A program made the translations under genes and the position numbers. A stretch of DNA of 20,303 bases, from contig CAZVUN010000043.1 in the NCBI GenBank assembly GCA_964629975.1, positions 1 through 20,303 of the forward strand, given 5' to 3'. The DNA is from G020354085 sp964629975 (GTDB lineage Bacteria; Pseudomonadota; Gammaproteobacteria; Acidiferrobacterales; Sulfurifustaceae). The notes under the pieces are model-generated. The model was not told the origin of the DNA, did no database searches, and worked only from the letters and a program-made list of their open reading frames with translations. Below are positions 8,300 through 16,416 of the stretch, piece by piece (the stretch's first letter is position 1; every line of letters starts with the position of its first letter).

Positions 8300-9043
8300 G
8301 TGGACGACGCCCAGCTCCTGCGTTACAGCCGCCAGATCCTGCTCCCGCAAATCGGCATCGAGGGGCAGGCGAAGCTGCTGCGCGCGCGCGTCCTGATCAT
8401 TGGTCTGGGCGGGCTGGGCTCGCCGGTGGCGATGTACCTCGCGGCCGCCGGGGTCGGGCAGCTGGTGCTGGTCGATCACGACAAGGTCGATCTCACCAAC
8501 CTGCAGCGCCAGATCGTGCACAGCACCGAACGCATCGGTACCGACAAGGTGGCCTCGGCCGCGCACACGCTCCGGGCGCTCAACCCGCTCATTGCGCTCG
8601 CCACCATCAACCACACGCTGAGCGAGGCCGAGCTCGCGCAGCAGGTGCAGCTCGCCGACGTGGTGGTGGACGCGAGCGACAACTTCGCCACGCGCCACCT
8701 GGTCAACCGCGTGTGCGTGCGCGAGAAAACACCGCTGGTGTCGGGCGCGGTGGTGCGCTTCGACGGGCAGGTGAGCGTGTTCGATGCCAGCCGCGCCGAC
8801 AGCCCCTGTTACCGCTGCCTGTACAGCGAGGAAGGCGAGCCGGATGAGCCATGCGCCCAATTCGGCGTGCTGGCCTCGGCCCCCGGTATCATCGGCAGCA
8901 TCCAGGCGACCGAGACGCTCAAGCTGCTGCTCGGCATCGGCGAGACGCTGGTAGGCAGGCTGCTGGTGCTCGATGCCCTCACCATGGAGTGGCGCACCAT
9001 CAAGCTCAGGCGCGACCCCGCGTGCCCGGTGTGCCGCACATGA
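8300..9043 (+). CDS. moeB: MoeB/ThiF family E1-like adenylyltransferase
   Basis: The enzyme adenylates the C-terminal glycine of a ubiquitin-fold sulfur carrier (MoaD, ThiS or similar) with ATP, so that sulfur can be attached. The 247 residues show the nucleotide loop GLGGLG (35-40), DxxDLTNLQRQ (61-71), the ATP/Mg aspartate Asp127 in DASDNFATR, two zinc CxxC pairs (170-173 and 242-245) and Cys185, at the position of the MoeB active-site cysteine. No rhodanese domain is attached. The GTG start fits the family N-terminus (LLRYSRQILLPQIGIEGQ) and no Shine-Dalgarno precedes it. It overlaps the JAMM peptidase gene by 4 bases. ThiF, HesA or a dedicated cysteine-synthesis activator are alternatives, since no carrier gene is adjacent. 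Confidence 0.88.
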   Translation: MDDAQLLRYSRQILLPQIGIEGQAKLLRARVLIIGLGGLGSPVAMYLAAAGVGQLVLVDHDKVDLTNLQRQIVHSTERIGTDKVASAAHTLRALNPLIALATINHTLSEAELAQQVQLADVVVDASDNFATRHLVNRVCVREKTPLVSGAVVRFDGQVSVFDASRADSPCYRCLYSEEGEPDEPCAQFGVLASAPGIIGSIQATETLKLLLGIGETLVGRLLVLDALTMEWRTIKLRRDPACPVCRT

Positions 9044-9447
9044 GCGAGGCCGTTCGCATTCCGCGGCCGATCGTCAACCAGATCCTGCACCACGCGCAGC
9101 AGGCGCAGGGCGAGGAGATCTGCGGGCTGATCGGCGGGCGCGCGGGCGAGTTCCGCCACTGCTACCCGGTGGCGAACGTCGCCGGCGACCGCCGCCATCT
9201 GTTCCAGATGGACCCAAAGGGCCAGATCGACGCCATGCGCCGCATGCGCGCGGCGGGCGAAGAGCTCATGGCGATCTACCATTCCCATCCCGATGCCCCG
9301 GCCGCGCCCTCGCCCACCGACATCGCGCAGGACGAGTATCCCGAGGCGCTGTACCTCATCGTCTCGCTCAGCACCAAGGGCGTGCTCGAGATGCGCGGGT
9401 TCTTGATCCGCGACCGCAACGTCGTCGAGGTCCCCCTCCGTATCTAG
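9040..9447 (+). CDS. JAMM/MPN+ metallopeptidase, M67 family
   Basis: A 135-residue stand-alone JAB1/MPN/Mov34-type peptidase. The JAMM zinc site is complete: Glu26 in EEICGL, then H81-S-H83, seven residues, Ser91 and Asp94. The closest described type is the Mec+/QbsD group, which trims residues from the C-terminus of a sulfur-carrier protein to expose Gly-Gly or to free cysteine made on the carrier. The ATG overlaps the moeB stop (ATGA), so the two are co-translated, which supports a joint role in sulfur-carrier processing. The substrate carrier is not encoded in the window. Confidence 0.9.
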   Translation: MSEAVRIPRPIVNQILHHAQQAQGEEICGLIGGRAGEFRHCYPVANVAGDRRHLFQMDPKGQIDAMRRMRAAGEELMAIYHSHPDAPAAPSPTDIAQDEYPEALYLIVSLSTKGVLEMRGFLIRDRNVVEVPLRI

Positions 9448-9505
9448 CCCGCGAACGGCACCGCCGTCATCGCCGCGGCCGGGCAATTGTGATCCGACCA
9501 GCGTC

Positions 9506-9511
9506 TATACT
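9506..9511 (+). promoter_or_regulatory. Possible -10 element of lemA
   Basis: TATACT (5/6 to TATAAT) lies 30 bases before the lemA ATG. The nearest -35-like hexamer, TTGTGA (9487-9492), is only 13 bases upstream, which is too short, so the promoter is uncertain. Confidence 0.35.
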
Positions 9512-9541
9512 TGCCGCAAACAACCGGTTCGCGAGGCCCCC

Positions 9542-10114
9542 ATGGTGGTTTCCTTTGTCGTGCTCGGCATCCTGGTCGTGGCGATCCTGTACGCGGTGCT
9601 GCTGTACAACGCGCTCGTGCAGCTCAAGCACAACGTCGCGCAGGCGTGGTCGAACATCGACGTGCTGCTCAAGCAGCGCAACGAGGAGCTGCCCAAGCTA
9701 ATCGAGACCTGCAAGCAGTACATGAAGCACGAGCGCGAGGTGCTGGAAAAGGTCACCCAGGCGCGCGCCGCCGTGAGCGAGGCGCGCGGGCGCGGGGATG
9801 TCTCCGCGCTCGGCCCGGCCGAAACGGCGATGCGCGCGGGGCTCGCCAACCTGTTTGCCGTGGTCGAGAACTACCCCGCGCTCAAGGCCGACCAGACCTT
9901 CCAGCACCTGTACACGCGCATCTCGCAGCTCGAATCGCAGATCGCCGACCGGCGCGAGTTCTACAACGACGCGGTCAACACCAACAACGTGCGCATCGAG
10001 CAGTTTCCGGACGTGATCGTGGCGAAGCTGTTCGGCTTCGGTTCCCGCCCGCTGCTCGAGTTCAGCGCCACCGACCTCAAGGACGTGAACGTTAAGCAGC
10101 TGTTCGCGAGCTGA
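9542..10114 (+). CDS. lemA: LemA family membrane protein
   Basis: The LemA fold is an N-terminal transmembrane helix followed by a long helical bundle; its biochemical role is not settled. The 190 residues show the hydrophobic segment at about 2-22 and the family hallmark LYNALVQLKHNVAQAWSNIDVLLKQRNEELPKL in two parts (about 21-53), then a coiled-coil-like region rich in Glu and Arg. The C-terminal FYNDAVNTNNVRIEQFPD is also conserved in the family. A GAGG sits 5 bases before the ATG. It is followed after 22 bases by a GIDE-type membrane protein, a frequent LemA partner, and both may act in envelope stress. Confidence 0.93.
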   Translation: MVVSFVVLGILVVAILYAVLLYNALVQLKHNVAQAWSNIDVLLKQRNEELPKLIETCKQYMKHEREVLEKVTQARAAVSEARGRGDVSALGPAETAMRAGLANLFAVVENYPALKADQTFQHLYTRISQLESQIADRREFYNDAVNTNNVRIEQFPDVIVAKLFGFGSRPLLEFSATDLKDVNVKQLFAS

Positions 10115-10136
10115 CCGGGCGTTGCCCGCGGTGTCC

Positions 10137-11102
10137 ATGGTCTGGTTGGAGCACCTGCGCGCCCAGATCGAGCACGCCGACCCGGTCGCGGTCGCAATCG
10201 CCGTCTTGCTTTTCGGCGGCGGCGCGGCCGTGAGCCTGTACCTTGGCTGGCGCCAGCTGCACCGAGCGCGCCTCATGATGGACACACCCACCGCGCGGGC
10301 ACGCTCCGCGCCGCAGGGCTACGTGGAGCTCGAGGGCCGCGCCGTGCCGTTCGGCCAGCCGCCGCTCGTCGCCAAGCTCACCGGGCTGCCGTGCTGCTGG
10401 TACCGCTACCGCATCGAGGAACGGGTCGAATCGCATGCCGACCGCAATGGCGTGCGCAGCCGCTGGAAGGTGATCGATCAGGGCGAGAGCGACGACACCT
10501 TCTGGCTCGAGGACGACACCGGCCGGGTGGCGGTCGATCCGAGCGGCGCGCAAATCGAGGCGCGCCATCAGGACACGTGGAAATCGCGCCGCCTGACCGG
10601 CATCAACTACACGCCCTTCGTCCAGGAGTTTCTGGACCGCCATCCGGGCCGCACGATCTACCGCTTCCGCGAGTGGCGCATCAACCGCAACGATCCGCTC
10701 TACGTGCTCGGGCTGCTCCGCAACCTCGGCAGCCACACGAATGCCCCGCGCATCGAGGAGCGCGTGCGCGACATCCTGCGCGCGTGGAAACACGACCAGG
10801 CCGGGCTGCACCAGCGCTTCGACCTCGACCGCAACGGGCGCATCGATGCGCGTGAATGGTGGCTCGCCCGGCGTGCCGCGCACCGTGCGGCACAGGCGCA
10901 ACAGCAGCGTGAATCTGCCGCCGCCGTCGAGGGCGTCAACCTGGTGACCGCCACGGGCGACCGCCAGCGGCCGTTCATCATCTCGACCTATCCGCAGGGG
11001 CACATCCTGCGCCGCTCTCATTGGCGCGCCCTCGCCTGCGGATTGGCGTTCTTCGCCGCGGGCAGCGTGGCGACGTGGCTCGTCGCCGCGCGCTGGCTCT
11101 AG
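10137..11102 (+). CDS. GIDE/BAM-type membrane protein with EF-hand-like loop
   Basis: A 321-residue membrane protein with transmembrane helices at about 17-38 and 298-318. Between them lies a region like the GIDE (beside-a-membrane) domain that is also found in mitochondrial MUL1: GYVELEGRAVPFG (61-73) and the following PCCWYRYRIEE. There is no RING domain, so ubiquitin-ligase activity is not expected. Residues 229-240 read DLDRNGRIDARE, a perfect 12-residue EF-hand loop pattern with Asp1, Asp3, Asn5, Gly6, Ile8 and Glu12. Positive charges flank the loop side of both helices, so that side is probably cytoplasmic. In-frame TTG (10122) and GTG (10131) starts are possible; I chose the ATG. It follows lemA closely and ends in a CTAG shared with argB. 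Confidence 0.8.
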   Translation: MVWLEHLRAQIEHADPVAVAIAVLLFGGGAAVSLYLGWRQLHRARLMMDTPTARARSAPQGYVELEGRAVPFGQPPLVAKLTGLPCCWYRYRIEERVESHADRNGVRSRWKVIDQGESDDTFWLEDDTGRVAVDPSGAQIEARHQDTWKSRRLTGINYTPFVQEFLDRHPGRTIYRFREWRINRNDPLYVLGLLRNLGSHTNAPRIEERVRDILRAWKHDQAGLHQRFDLDRNGRIDAREWWLARRAAHRAAQAQQQRESAAAVEGVNLVTATGDRQRPFIISTYPQGHILRRSHWRALACGLAFFAAGSVATWLVAARWL

Positions 11103-11995
11103 GCCCGGATCAGGGTGCCGACGCCGGTATCGGTGAAGATTTCGAGCAGCACCGCATGCGGCACGCGCCCGTCGATGATGTGACAGGAGCGCACGCCGCT
11201 CGCCACCGCATCGAGCGCGTAGTTGACCTTGGGCAGCATGCCGCCCGAGATGGTGCCGTCGGCAATGAGCGCCTGCACGTCGCGGCTGCTGAGTCCGGTG
11301 AGCAGGTTGCCCTGCTTGTCGAGCACGCCGCTGGTGTTGGTGAGCAGCATAAGTTTCTCGGCCTTGAGCGTAATGGCGAGCTTGCCGGCCACCACGTCGG
11401 CGTTGATGTTATAGGTCGCGCCGTCCTCGCCGACGCCGATCGGGGCGATCACCGGGATGAAGTCGCCCCGATCGAGCAGGTCGACGATCTTGGGGTCGAT
11501 CTGGTGCACCTCGCCCACGTGGCCGATGTCGATGATCTCGGGCGGCAGCTTCACGTCCGGGGCCTGCTTGGTGAGCAGCATCTTGCGCGCGCGGATGAAG
11601 TGCCCGTCCTTGCCGGTCAGGCCCACCGCCTTGCCGCCGTGCTGGTTGATGAGGTTGACGATACTCTTATTGACCAGCCCGCCCAGCACCATCTCGACCA
11701 CGTCCATGGTTTCCTGGTCGGTGACGCGCATGCCCTGCACGAACTCGCTCTTCTTGCCGATGCGCTCGAGCAGCCTTCCGATCTGCGGGCCGCCGCCGTG
11801 GACCACCACCGGGTTGATGCCAACGAGCTTCATCAGCACCACGTCACGCGCGAACGCGCTCTTCAGCGTCTCGTCGATCATGGCATTGCCGCCGTACTTG
11901 ATGACGACGGTCTTGCCGTGGAAGTGCTGGATGTAGGGCAGCGCCTCGCTCAGGATGCGGGCGCGGTCGGCGGCGGAGATCAGCGGTGCGTTCAT
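11099..11995 (-). CDS. argB: Acetylglutamate kinase
   Basis: ArgB phosphorylates N-acetylglutamate with ATP, the second step of arginine synthesis. The 298 residues contain VIKYGGNAM (31-39), the substrate loop VHGGGPQI (65-72) and NINADVVAGKLA. The N-terminal helix SEALPYIQHFHGK is the extension found in hexameric, arginine-inhibited enzymes such as that of Pseudomonas, so feedback control by arginine is likely. The ATG at 11995 is preferred over an upstream in-frame ATG (12046) because family homology begins there; no strong ribosome-binding site is present. It stands alone, away from other arg genes, and converges with the GIDE-type gene. Confidence 0.97.
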   Translation of the reverse strand: MNAPLISAADRARILSEALPYIQHFHGKTVVIKYGGNAMIDETLKSAFARDVVLMKLVGINPVVVHGGGPQIGRLLERIGKKSEFVQGMRVTDQETMDVVEMVLGGLVNKSIVNLINQHGGKAVGLTGKDGHFIRARKMLLTKQAPDVKLPPEIIDIGHVGEVHQIDPKIVDLLDRGDFIPVIAPIGVGEDGATYNINADVVAGKLAITLKAEKLMLLTNTSGVLDKQGNLLTGLSSRDVQALIADGTISGGMLPKVNYALDAVASGVRSCHIIDGRVPHAVLLEIFTDTGVGTLIRA

Positions 11996-12029
11996 TGTTC
12001 TGGCTGGCTGAGGTGGGGTTTGCACCGCT

Positions 12030-12058
12030 AAGCTAACCGATTCCACCGGGGCTGTCAG
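12030..12058 (-). promoter_or_regulatory. Possible argB promoter
   Basis: Read leftward, CTGACA (12053-12058, 5/6 to the -35 box) is followed after 17 bases by TAGCTT (12030-12035, 3/6 to the -10 box). The spacing is ideal but the -10 is weak. A short direct repeat, TTAGC twice, covers the -10. Confidence 0.35.
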
Positions 12059-12111
12059 TGGGGCGTGCGCCGCCGATCGCCGAGCGCGTCGCCCCGTGGC
12101 GGCGGTCGGGC

Positions 12112-12140
12112 AAAAAAACAGGCCGCCAGAGGCGGCCTGT
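12112..12140 (-). terminator. Intrinsic terminator of hsp20
   Basis: Read leftward, ACAGGCCGCC (12131-12140), loop TCT, GGCGGCCTGT (12118-12127), then a run of seven T (12112-12118, the first base shared with the stem). This is a textbook rho-independent terminator 28 bases after the hsp20 stop. It separates the heat-shock block from argB. Confidence 0.93.
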
Positions 12141-12168
12141 GGACGCGCGGAGCAGCCCTTGGGCGTCG

Positions 12169-12624
12169 TCAGGAGACGCTCACCGAGATCTTCTTCGGCT
12201 TGACCTCCTCGGCCTTGGGCAGGATCAGCTCCAGGACACCGTCGCGCAGGTTGGCCTTGATGTTGCGTTCCTCGACCTGGGTGCCGAGCCGCAGGCTGCG
12301 CACGTAGCGCCCATAGCGGCGCTCCTGGCGGATGATGCGTTCGCCCTTTCGCTCCTCGGAGTCGGGGCGCACCTCGGCGCTCACGGTCAGCACGCCGTTT
12401 TCGATCGTCACCTCCAGGTCCTCTTTCTTTACACCCGGCATCTCGGCGCGCACAACGTATTCGTTTTCGCGCTCGACGATATCCATGACCGGCACCAGAT
12501 CGCTGGTTGCCTCCTCTACCCAGCGCAACGGCTGAAAAAAGCTTTCGAACATCCGGTCGAATTCGTCGCCGAATACGTTACGGCGCGCGAGCGGGGCGCG
12601 TGTGCGTTCAATCAGTCGGTTCAT
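12169..12624 (-). CDS. Small heat-shock protein, Hsp20/alpha-crystallin family
   Basis: An ATP-independent holding chaperone that binds unfolding proteins and keeps them soluble for refolding. The 151 residues show an N-terminal arm with FDRMFESFFQP (about 22-32), the alpha-crystallin domain from about 43 to 138 (MDIVERENEYVVRAEMPGV, then GVLTVSAEV and the family motif LRDGVLELILPK), and the C-terminal ISV anchor of the I-x-I/V type that links oligomers. GGAGG lies 5 bases before the ATG. The gene has its own sigma-32-like promoter, a structured leader and a strong terminator, so it is probably a single heat-induced unit downstream of hslVU. Confidence 0.95.
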   Translation of the reverse strand: MNRLIERTRAPLARRNVFGDEFDRMFESFFQPLRWVEEATSDLVPVMDIVERENEYVVRAEMPGVKKEDLEVTIENGVLTVSAEVRPDSEERKGERIIRQERRYGRYVRSLRLGTQVEERNIKANLRDGVLELILPKAEEVKPKKISVSVS

Positions 12625-12643
12625 ATGAGCCTCCAGGAAAATT

Positions 12644-12678
12644 GTTGAGCACCCAACCCGGGCGCTGCCCGGGTCAAC
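12644..12678 (-). promoter_or_regulatory. Strong hairpin in the hsp20 5' leader, candidate RNA thermometer
   Basis: Read leftward, ACCCGGGC (12667-12674), loop AGC, GCCCGGGT (12656-12663) is a perfect 8-bp stem. GTTG (12675-12678) and CAAC (12644-12647) can close an outer stem with a one-sided 8-base bulge. It lies between the sigma-32-like promoter and the GGAGG site (12630-12634). The leader base string TTCCA near the expected transcript start could pair with TGGAG of the ribosome-binding site across this hairpin. Small heat-shock genes often carry RNA thermometers, but this one does not show the known ROSE or fourU sequence. An attenuator is an alternative, since AATTTT follows the outer stem. 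Confidence 0.5.
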
Positions 12679-12690
12679 TTCGTGGAACTT

Positions 12691-12719
12691 TTTCTGGGGG
12701 CTGAGCGGCTGAATTCAAG
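12691..12719 (-). promoter_or_regulatory. Sigma-32 (RpoH) type promoter of hsp20
   Basis: Read leftward, CTTGAA (12714-12719) is a perfect core of the RpoH -35 consensus. After 13 bases comes CCCCCAGAAA (12691-12700), close to the -10 consensus CCCCATNT when read with a 14-base spacer. It sits between the hslU stop and hsp20, about 67 bases before the hsp20 ATG, and fits the heat-shock nature of the gene. Confidence 0.8.
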
Positions 12720-12733
12720 CGGGCAAGGCCGGT

Positions 12734-12749
12734 CCGCGGGCGTCCGCGG
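12734..12749 (-). terminator. Hairpin after hslU without T-tract
   Basis: CCGCGG, four bases, CCGCGG begins 3 bases past the hslU stop codon and could form a short GC hairpin in the message. No run of T follows, so it is at best a weak terminator, and transcription from hslVU may continue into hsp20. Confidence 0.25.
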
Positions 12750-12752
12750 TCG

Positions 12753-14096
<1,344 letters not shown>

Positions 14097-14099
14097 GGG

Positions 14100-14639
14100 T
14101 CAGCCCTTGAGCTCTTCGACGGTGAGGTTGCGGTTGCTGTAGATGCAGATGTCGGCGGCGATCGCGAGCGCCCGTTCGACGATGGCGCGCGCCTCGAGCG
14201 CGGTGTCATCCAGCAGGGCACGCGCGGCGGCGAGCGCATACGGCCCGCCCGAGCCGATCGCGATCAGGCCGTTTTCCGGCTCGATGACATCGCCGTTGCC
14301 GCTGATGATGAGCGAGGCGTTCTTGTCGGCCACGGCGAGCAGCGCCTCGAGGCGGCGCAGCACCCGGTCCGAGCGCCAGTCCTTGGCGAGCTCGACTGCC
14401 GCGCGCGTGAGGTGGCCCTGGTGCTTCTCGAGCTTGCCCTCGAAGCGCTCGAACAGCGTAAAGGCATCGGCCGTGCCGCCGGCGAACCCGGCCAGCACCT
14501 GGTCCTTGTACAGCCGCCGCACCTTCTTCGCGTTGGCCTTGATCACCGTGTTGCCGAGTGTCACCTGGCCGTCGCCGCCGATGACCACCGCCCCGTTGCG
14601 GCGCACCGACAGGATGGTGGTGCCGTGAAATTGTTCCAC
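14100..14639 (-). CDS. hslV: HslV, peptidase subunit of the HslVU protease
   Basis: HslV is a proteasome-related threonine peptidase that forms a double hexamer. The 179-residue product starts MEQFHG and then TTILSVRRNG; the active-site threonine of the mature protein is therefore Thr7, and a six-residue propeptide must be removed. Escherichia coli HslV has only Met before its Thr, so this is the longer-leader type that is common in other proteobacteria. GGDGQVTLG and GSGGPYALAAARAL are the other family blocks. No in-frame start lies closer to the threonine. The gene is first in the pair with hslU. I see no sigma-32-like box in front of it. Confidence 0.97.
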   Translation of the reverse strand: MEQFHGTTILSVRRNGAVVIGGDGQVTLGNTVIKANAKKVRRLYKDQVLAGFAGGTADAFTLFERFEGKLEKHQGHLTRAAVELAKDWRSDRVLRRLEALLAVADKNASLIISGNGDVIEPENGLIAIGSGGPYALAAARALLDDTALEARAIVERALAIAADICIYSNRNLTVEELKG

Positions 14640-14691
14640 GCCGTGTCTCCGCTGCGCGCCTGCGCTGCTGTCCGATGTTGTGACGAGCTGC

Positions 14692-14698
14692 TATTCTA
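14692..14698. promoter_or_regulatory. Possible shared -10 region of hslV and the propeller gene
   Basis: The 81-base divergent gap contains one AT-rich spot, TATTCTA. Read rightward it gives TATTCT (4/6 match, 24 bases before the propeller ATG); read leftward it gives TAGAAT (5/6 match, about 54 bases before the hslV ATG). Neither has a good -35 at 16-18 bases. Sharing of one AT island by both genes would make their transcription compete. Confidence 0.35.
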
Positions 14699-14720
14699 AG
14701 GTCTGGCTGGAACCCTGCAC

Positions 14721-15686
14721 ATGGCCCGCCGTTTCTTCCCCGTCACCCTGTTCGTGCTGTGCCTGGCCGCCGCCCCGGCGTCGGCCGAGCTGGCGATCGT
14801 GCTCAACTCCAAGAGCGACGACATGAGCCTGATCGACATGGCGACGTACAAGGAGGTGAAGCGCGTGCCGCTCGGCAAGGAGCCGCACCACCTCCTGCCC
14901 ACCCCGGATGACCGCGAGCTCATCATCGCCAACGCCGCCGGCAACGAGCTGGTGGTGGTCAACCCGCAGACCGCCGAGATCCTGCGGCGCATCCCGCGCA
15001 TCGCCGACCCCTACCACCTGGGGTTCAGCCCCGATCGCAAGTGGTTCGTGATCAATGCCAACCGCCTCGACCGCGTCGATATCTATCGGTACGAGGGCGG
15101 CGATTTCAAGCTCGCCGCCAGGGTCCCGTTGGCGCGGACCACGAGCCACATGGCGTTTGCGCCCGATTCGCGCACGGTCTACGTCACGGTGCAGGAGACC
15201 CACCAGGTCGCCTCCATCGACCTGCCGACGCAGAAGATCCGCTGGCTGGCGCCGACCGGCAAGCAGCCGGCCGGCATCTGGCTCACGCCCGATGGCCGCC
15301 GCCTCCTGGTCGGCATCACCGGCGAGGACTACGTCGAGGTGCTGTCACCGCAGGACGGCAAGTCTTTGCAGCGCATCCCGACCGGCAAGGGCGCGCACAA
15401 TTTCCTGCCGCTCGGCGACCGCCGCCACGTGCTGCTCTCCAATCGCGTCGAGAACACCATCTCGGTCATCGACATGGAGGCGCTCAAGGTGGTCGAGAGT
15501 TTCAAGGTGCCGGGCGGGCCGGACGACATGGAGCTCAGGCACGACGGCTCGGAGCTGTGGGTCACCTCGCGCTGGATCGGGCGCGTGAGCGTGATCGACA
15601 TGAAGACCAAGCAGCTCAAGCATTCAATCCCGGTCGGACGCTCGCCGCATGGACTGTACTTCCACAACCACGCGCCGCGCCTTTAG
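14721..15686 (+). CDS. Exported YVTN-type beta-propeller protein
   Basis: A 321-residue periplasmic protein with a signal peptide ending ASA (residue 22). The mature part is built of repeated propeller blades of the YVTN/YncE kind: examples are VSVIDMKTKQLKHSIPVGRSPHGL at the end (in two pieces), NTISVIDMEALKVVESFKV, and ELVVVNPQTAEILRRI, spaced about 42-45 residues. Such propellers act as protein- or ligand-binding scaffolds and are often found beside redox enzymes, but no haem or cofactor motif is visible. The last 38 bases overlap the deacetylase gene in another frame, so the two are probably co-translated. Confidence 0.87.
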   Translation: MARRFFPVTLFVLCLAAAPASAELAIVLNSKSDDMSLIDMATYKEVKRVPLGKEPHHLLPTPDDRELIIANAAGNELVVVNPQTAEILRRIPRIADPYHLGFSPDRKWFVINANRLDRVDIYRYEGGDFKLAARVPLARTTSHMAFAPDSRTVYVTVQETHQVASIDLPTQKIRWLAPTGKQPAGIWLTPDGRRLLVGITGEDYVEVLSPQDGKSLQRIPTGKGAHNFLPLGDRRHVLLSNRVENTISVIDMEALKVVESFKVPGGPDDMELRHDGSELWVTSRWIGRVSVIDMKTKQLKHSIPVGRSPHGLYFHNHAPRL

Positions 15687-16413
15687 TCGCTGGCTCGCGG
15701 CCGCGCTCGGCTTCGCCCTCGCCGGCAGCGCGGCGGCGGCCTGCAAGGGCACCGTGTACCTGACCTTCGACACCGGTTACATGTCGCAGGCCGAGTTCAT
15801 CGCCCGCACCCTGCGGGACGAGGGCGTCAAGGCGACCTTCTTCCTGTCGAACGAGCCAACCTTCCGCGGCGATCACGCACTCGACCCGAGCTGGGCCGAG
15901 TACTGGCGCGCGCGTGTGGCCGAGGGCCACGTGTTCGGCAACCATACCTGGTCGCATTACATCGTGCGGCGCGAGACCGAGGACGGGCGGCTGCTCGCCT
16001 TCAGCGGTGAGGGCCGCGAGCTGCGCCTCGACCAGAAGGCGTTCTGCGCCGAGCTCAGGCGCGTGGAGCTCTCCTTCCAGCGCGACACCGGCCGCGCGCT
16101 CTCCGGCCTGTGGCGCGCCCCGGCCGGGCGCGTGACGCAGAACAGCACCCGCTGGGCGGCGAGCTGCGGCTACCCGGTGCACGTGCACTGGGACGACGCC
16201 GGGTTCATCGGCGATGAGCTGCCGAGCGACCGCTACCCGAACAAGGCGCTGCTCGAGCGCGCGCTCAAGAACATCAAGCCCGGCGACATCGTACTGTGGC
16301 ACCTCGGCATCCGCTCGCGGCGCGAGCCGGCGGCGGCCATCCTGCCGGCGCTCATCCAGGGCCTGAAGCAGAAGGGCTACTGCTTCGGCACGCTCGACGT
16401 CGCACGGCGCTAG
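15649..16413 (+). CDS. Polysaccharide deacetylase family (NodB/CE4) protein with variant motif 1
   Basis: A 254-residue exported protein with the NodB fold. The N-terminus TTRRAFSRWLAAALGFALAG with an AAA cleavage region (about 30) looks like a twin-arginine signal, so it may be folded before export. Motif 1 reads TFDTG (39-43), where most CE4 enzymes have TFDDG: the catalytic-base Asp41 is kept and the usual metal-binding Asp is Thr42. Motif 2 is H99-TWS-H103, motif 3 R156-AP-A-G160, and motif 5 LWH218. Deacetylase activity on an envelope polysaccharide is possible but not assured. The only available start is the ATG at 15649, inside the propeller gene. It lies 3 bases before the hydroxylase gene. 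Confidence 0.88.
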   Translation: MDCTSTTTRRAFSRWLAAALGFALAGSAAAACKGTVYLTFDTGYMSQAEFIARTLRDEGVKATFFLSNEPTFRGDHALDPSWAEYWRARVAEGHVFGNHTWSHYIVRRETEDGRLLAFSGEGRELRLDQKAFCAELRRVELSFQRDTGRALSGLWRAPAGRVTQNSTRWAASCGYPVHVHWDDAGFIGDELPSDRYPNKALLERALKNIKPGDIVLWHLGIRSRREPAAAILPALIQGLKQKGYCFGTLDVARR

Positions 16414-16416
16414 CGC

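Noticed and set aside
6944..8860. 638-codon open frame on the minus strand opposite the barrel and moeB
   Set aside because: It spans two well-supported genes and their gap, and its His/Arg/Val-rich product is typical of a shadow frame.
9487..9511. TTGTGA and TATACT as a complete lemA promoter
   Set aside because: The 13-base spacing is too short for sigma-70; only the -10 element was kept, at low confidence.
10137..11102. GIDE-type protein as an E3 ubiquitin ligase
   Set aside because: No RING domain or cysteine/histidine zinc pattern is present; only the membrane-associated GIDE-like region is shared.
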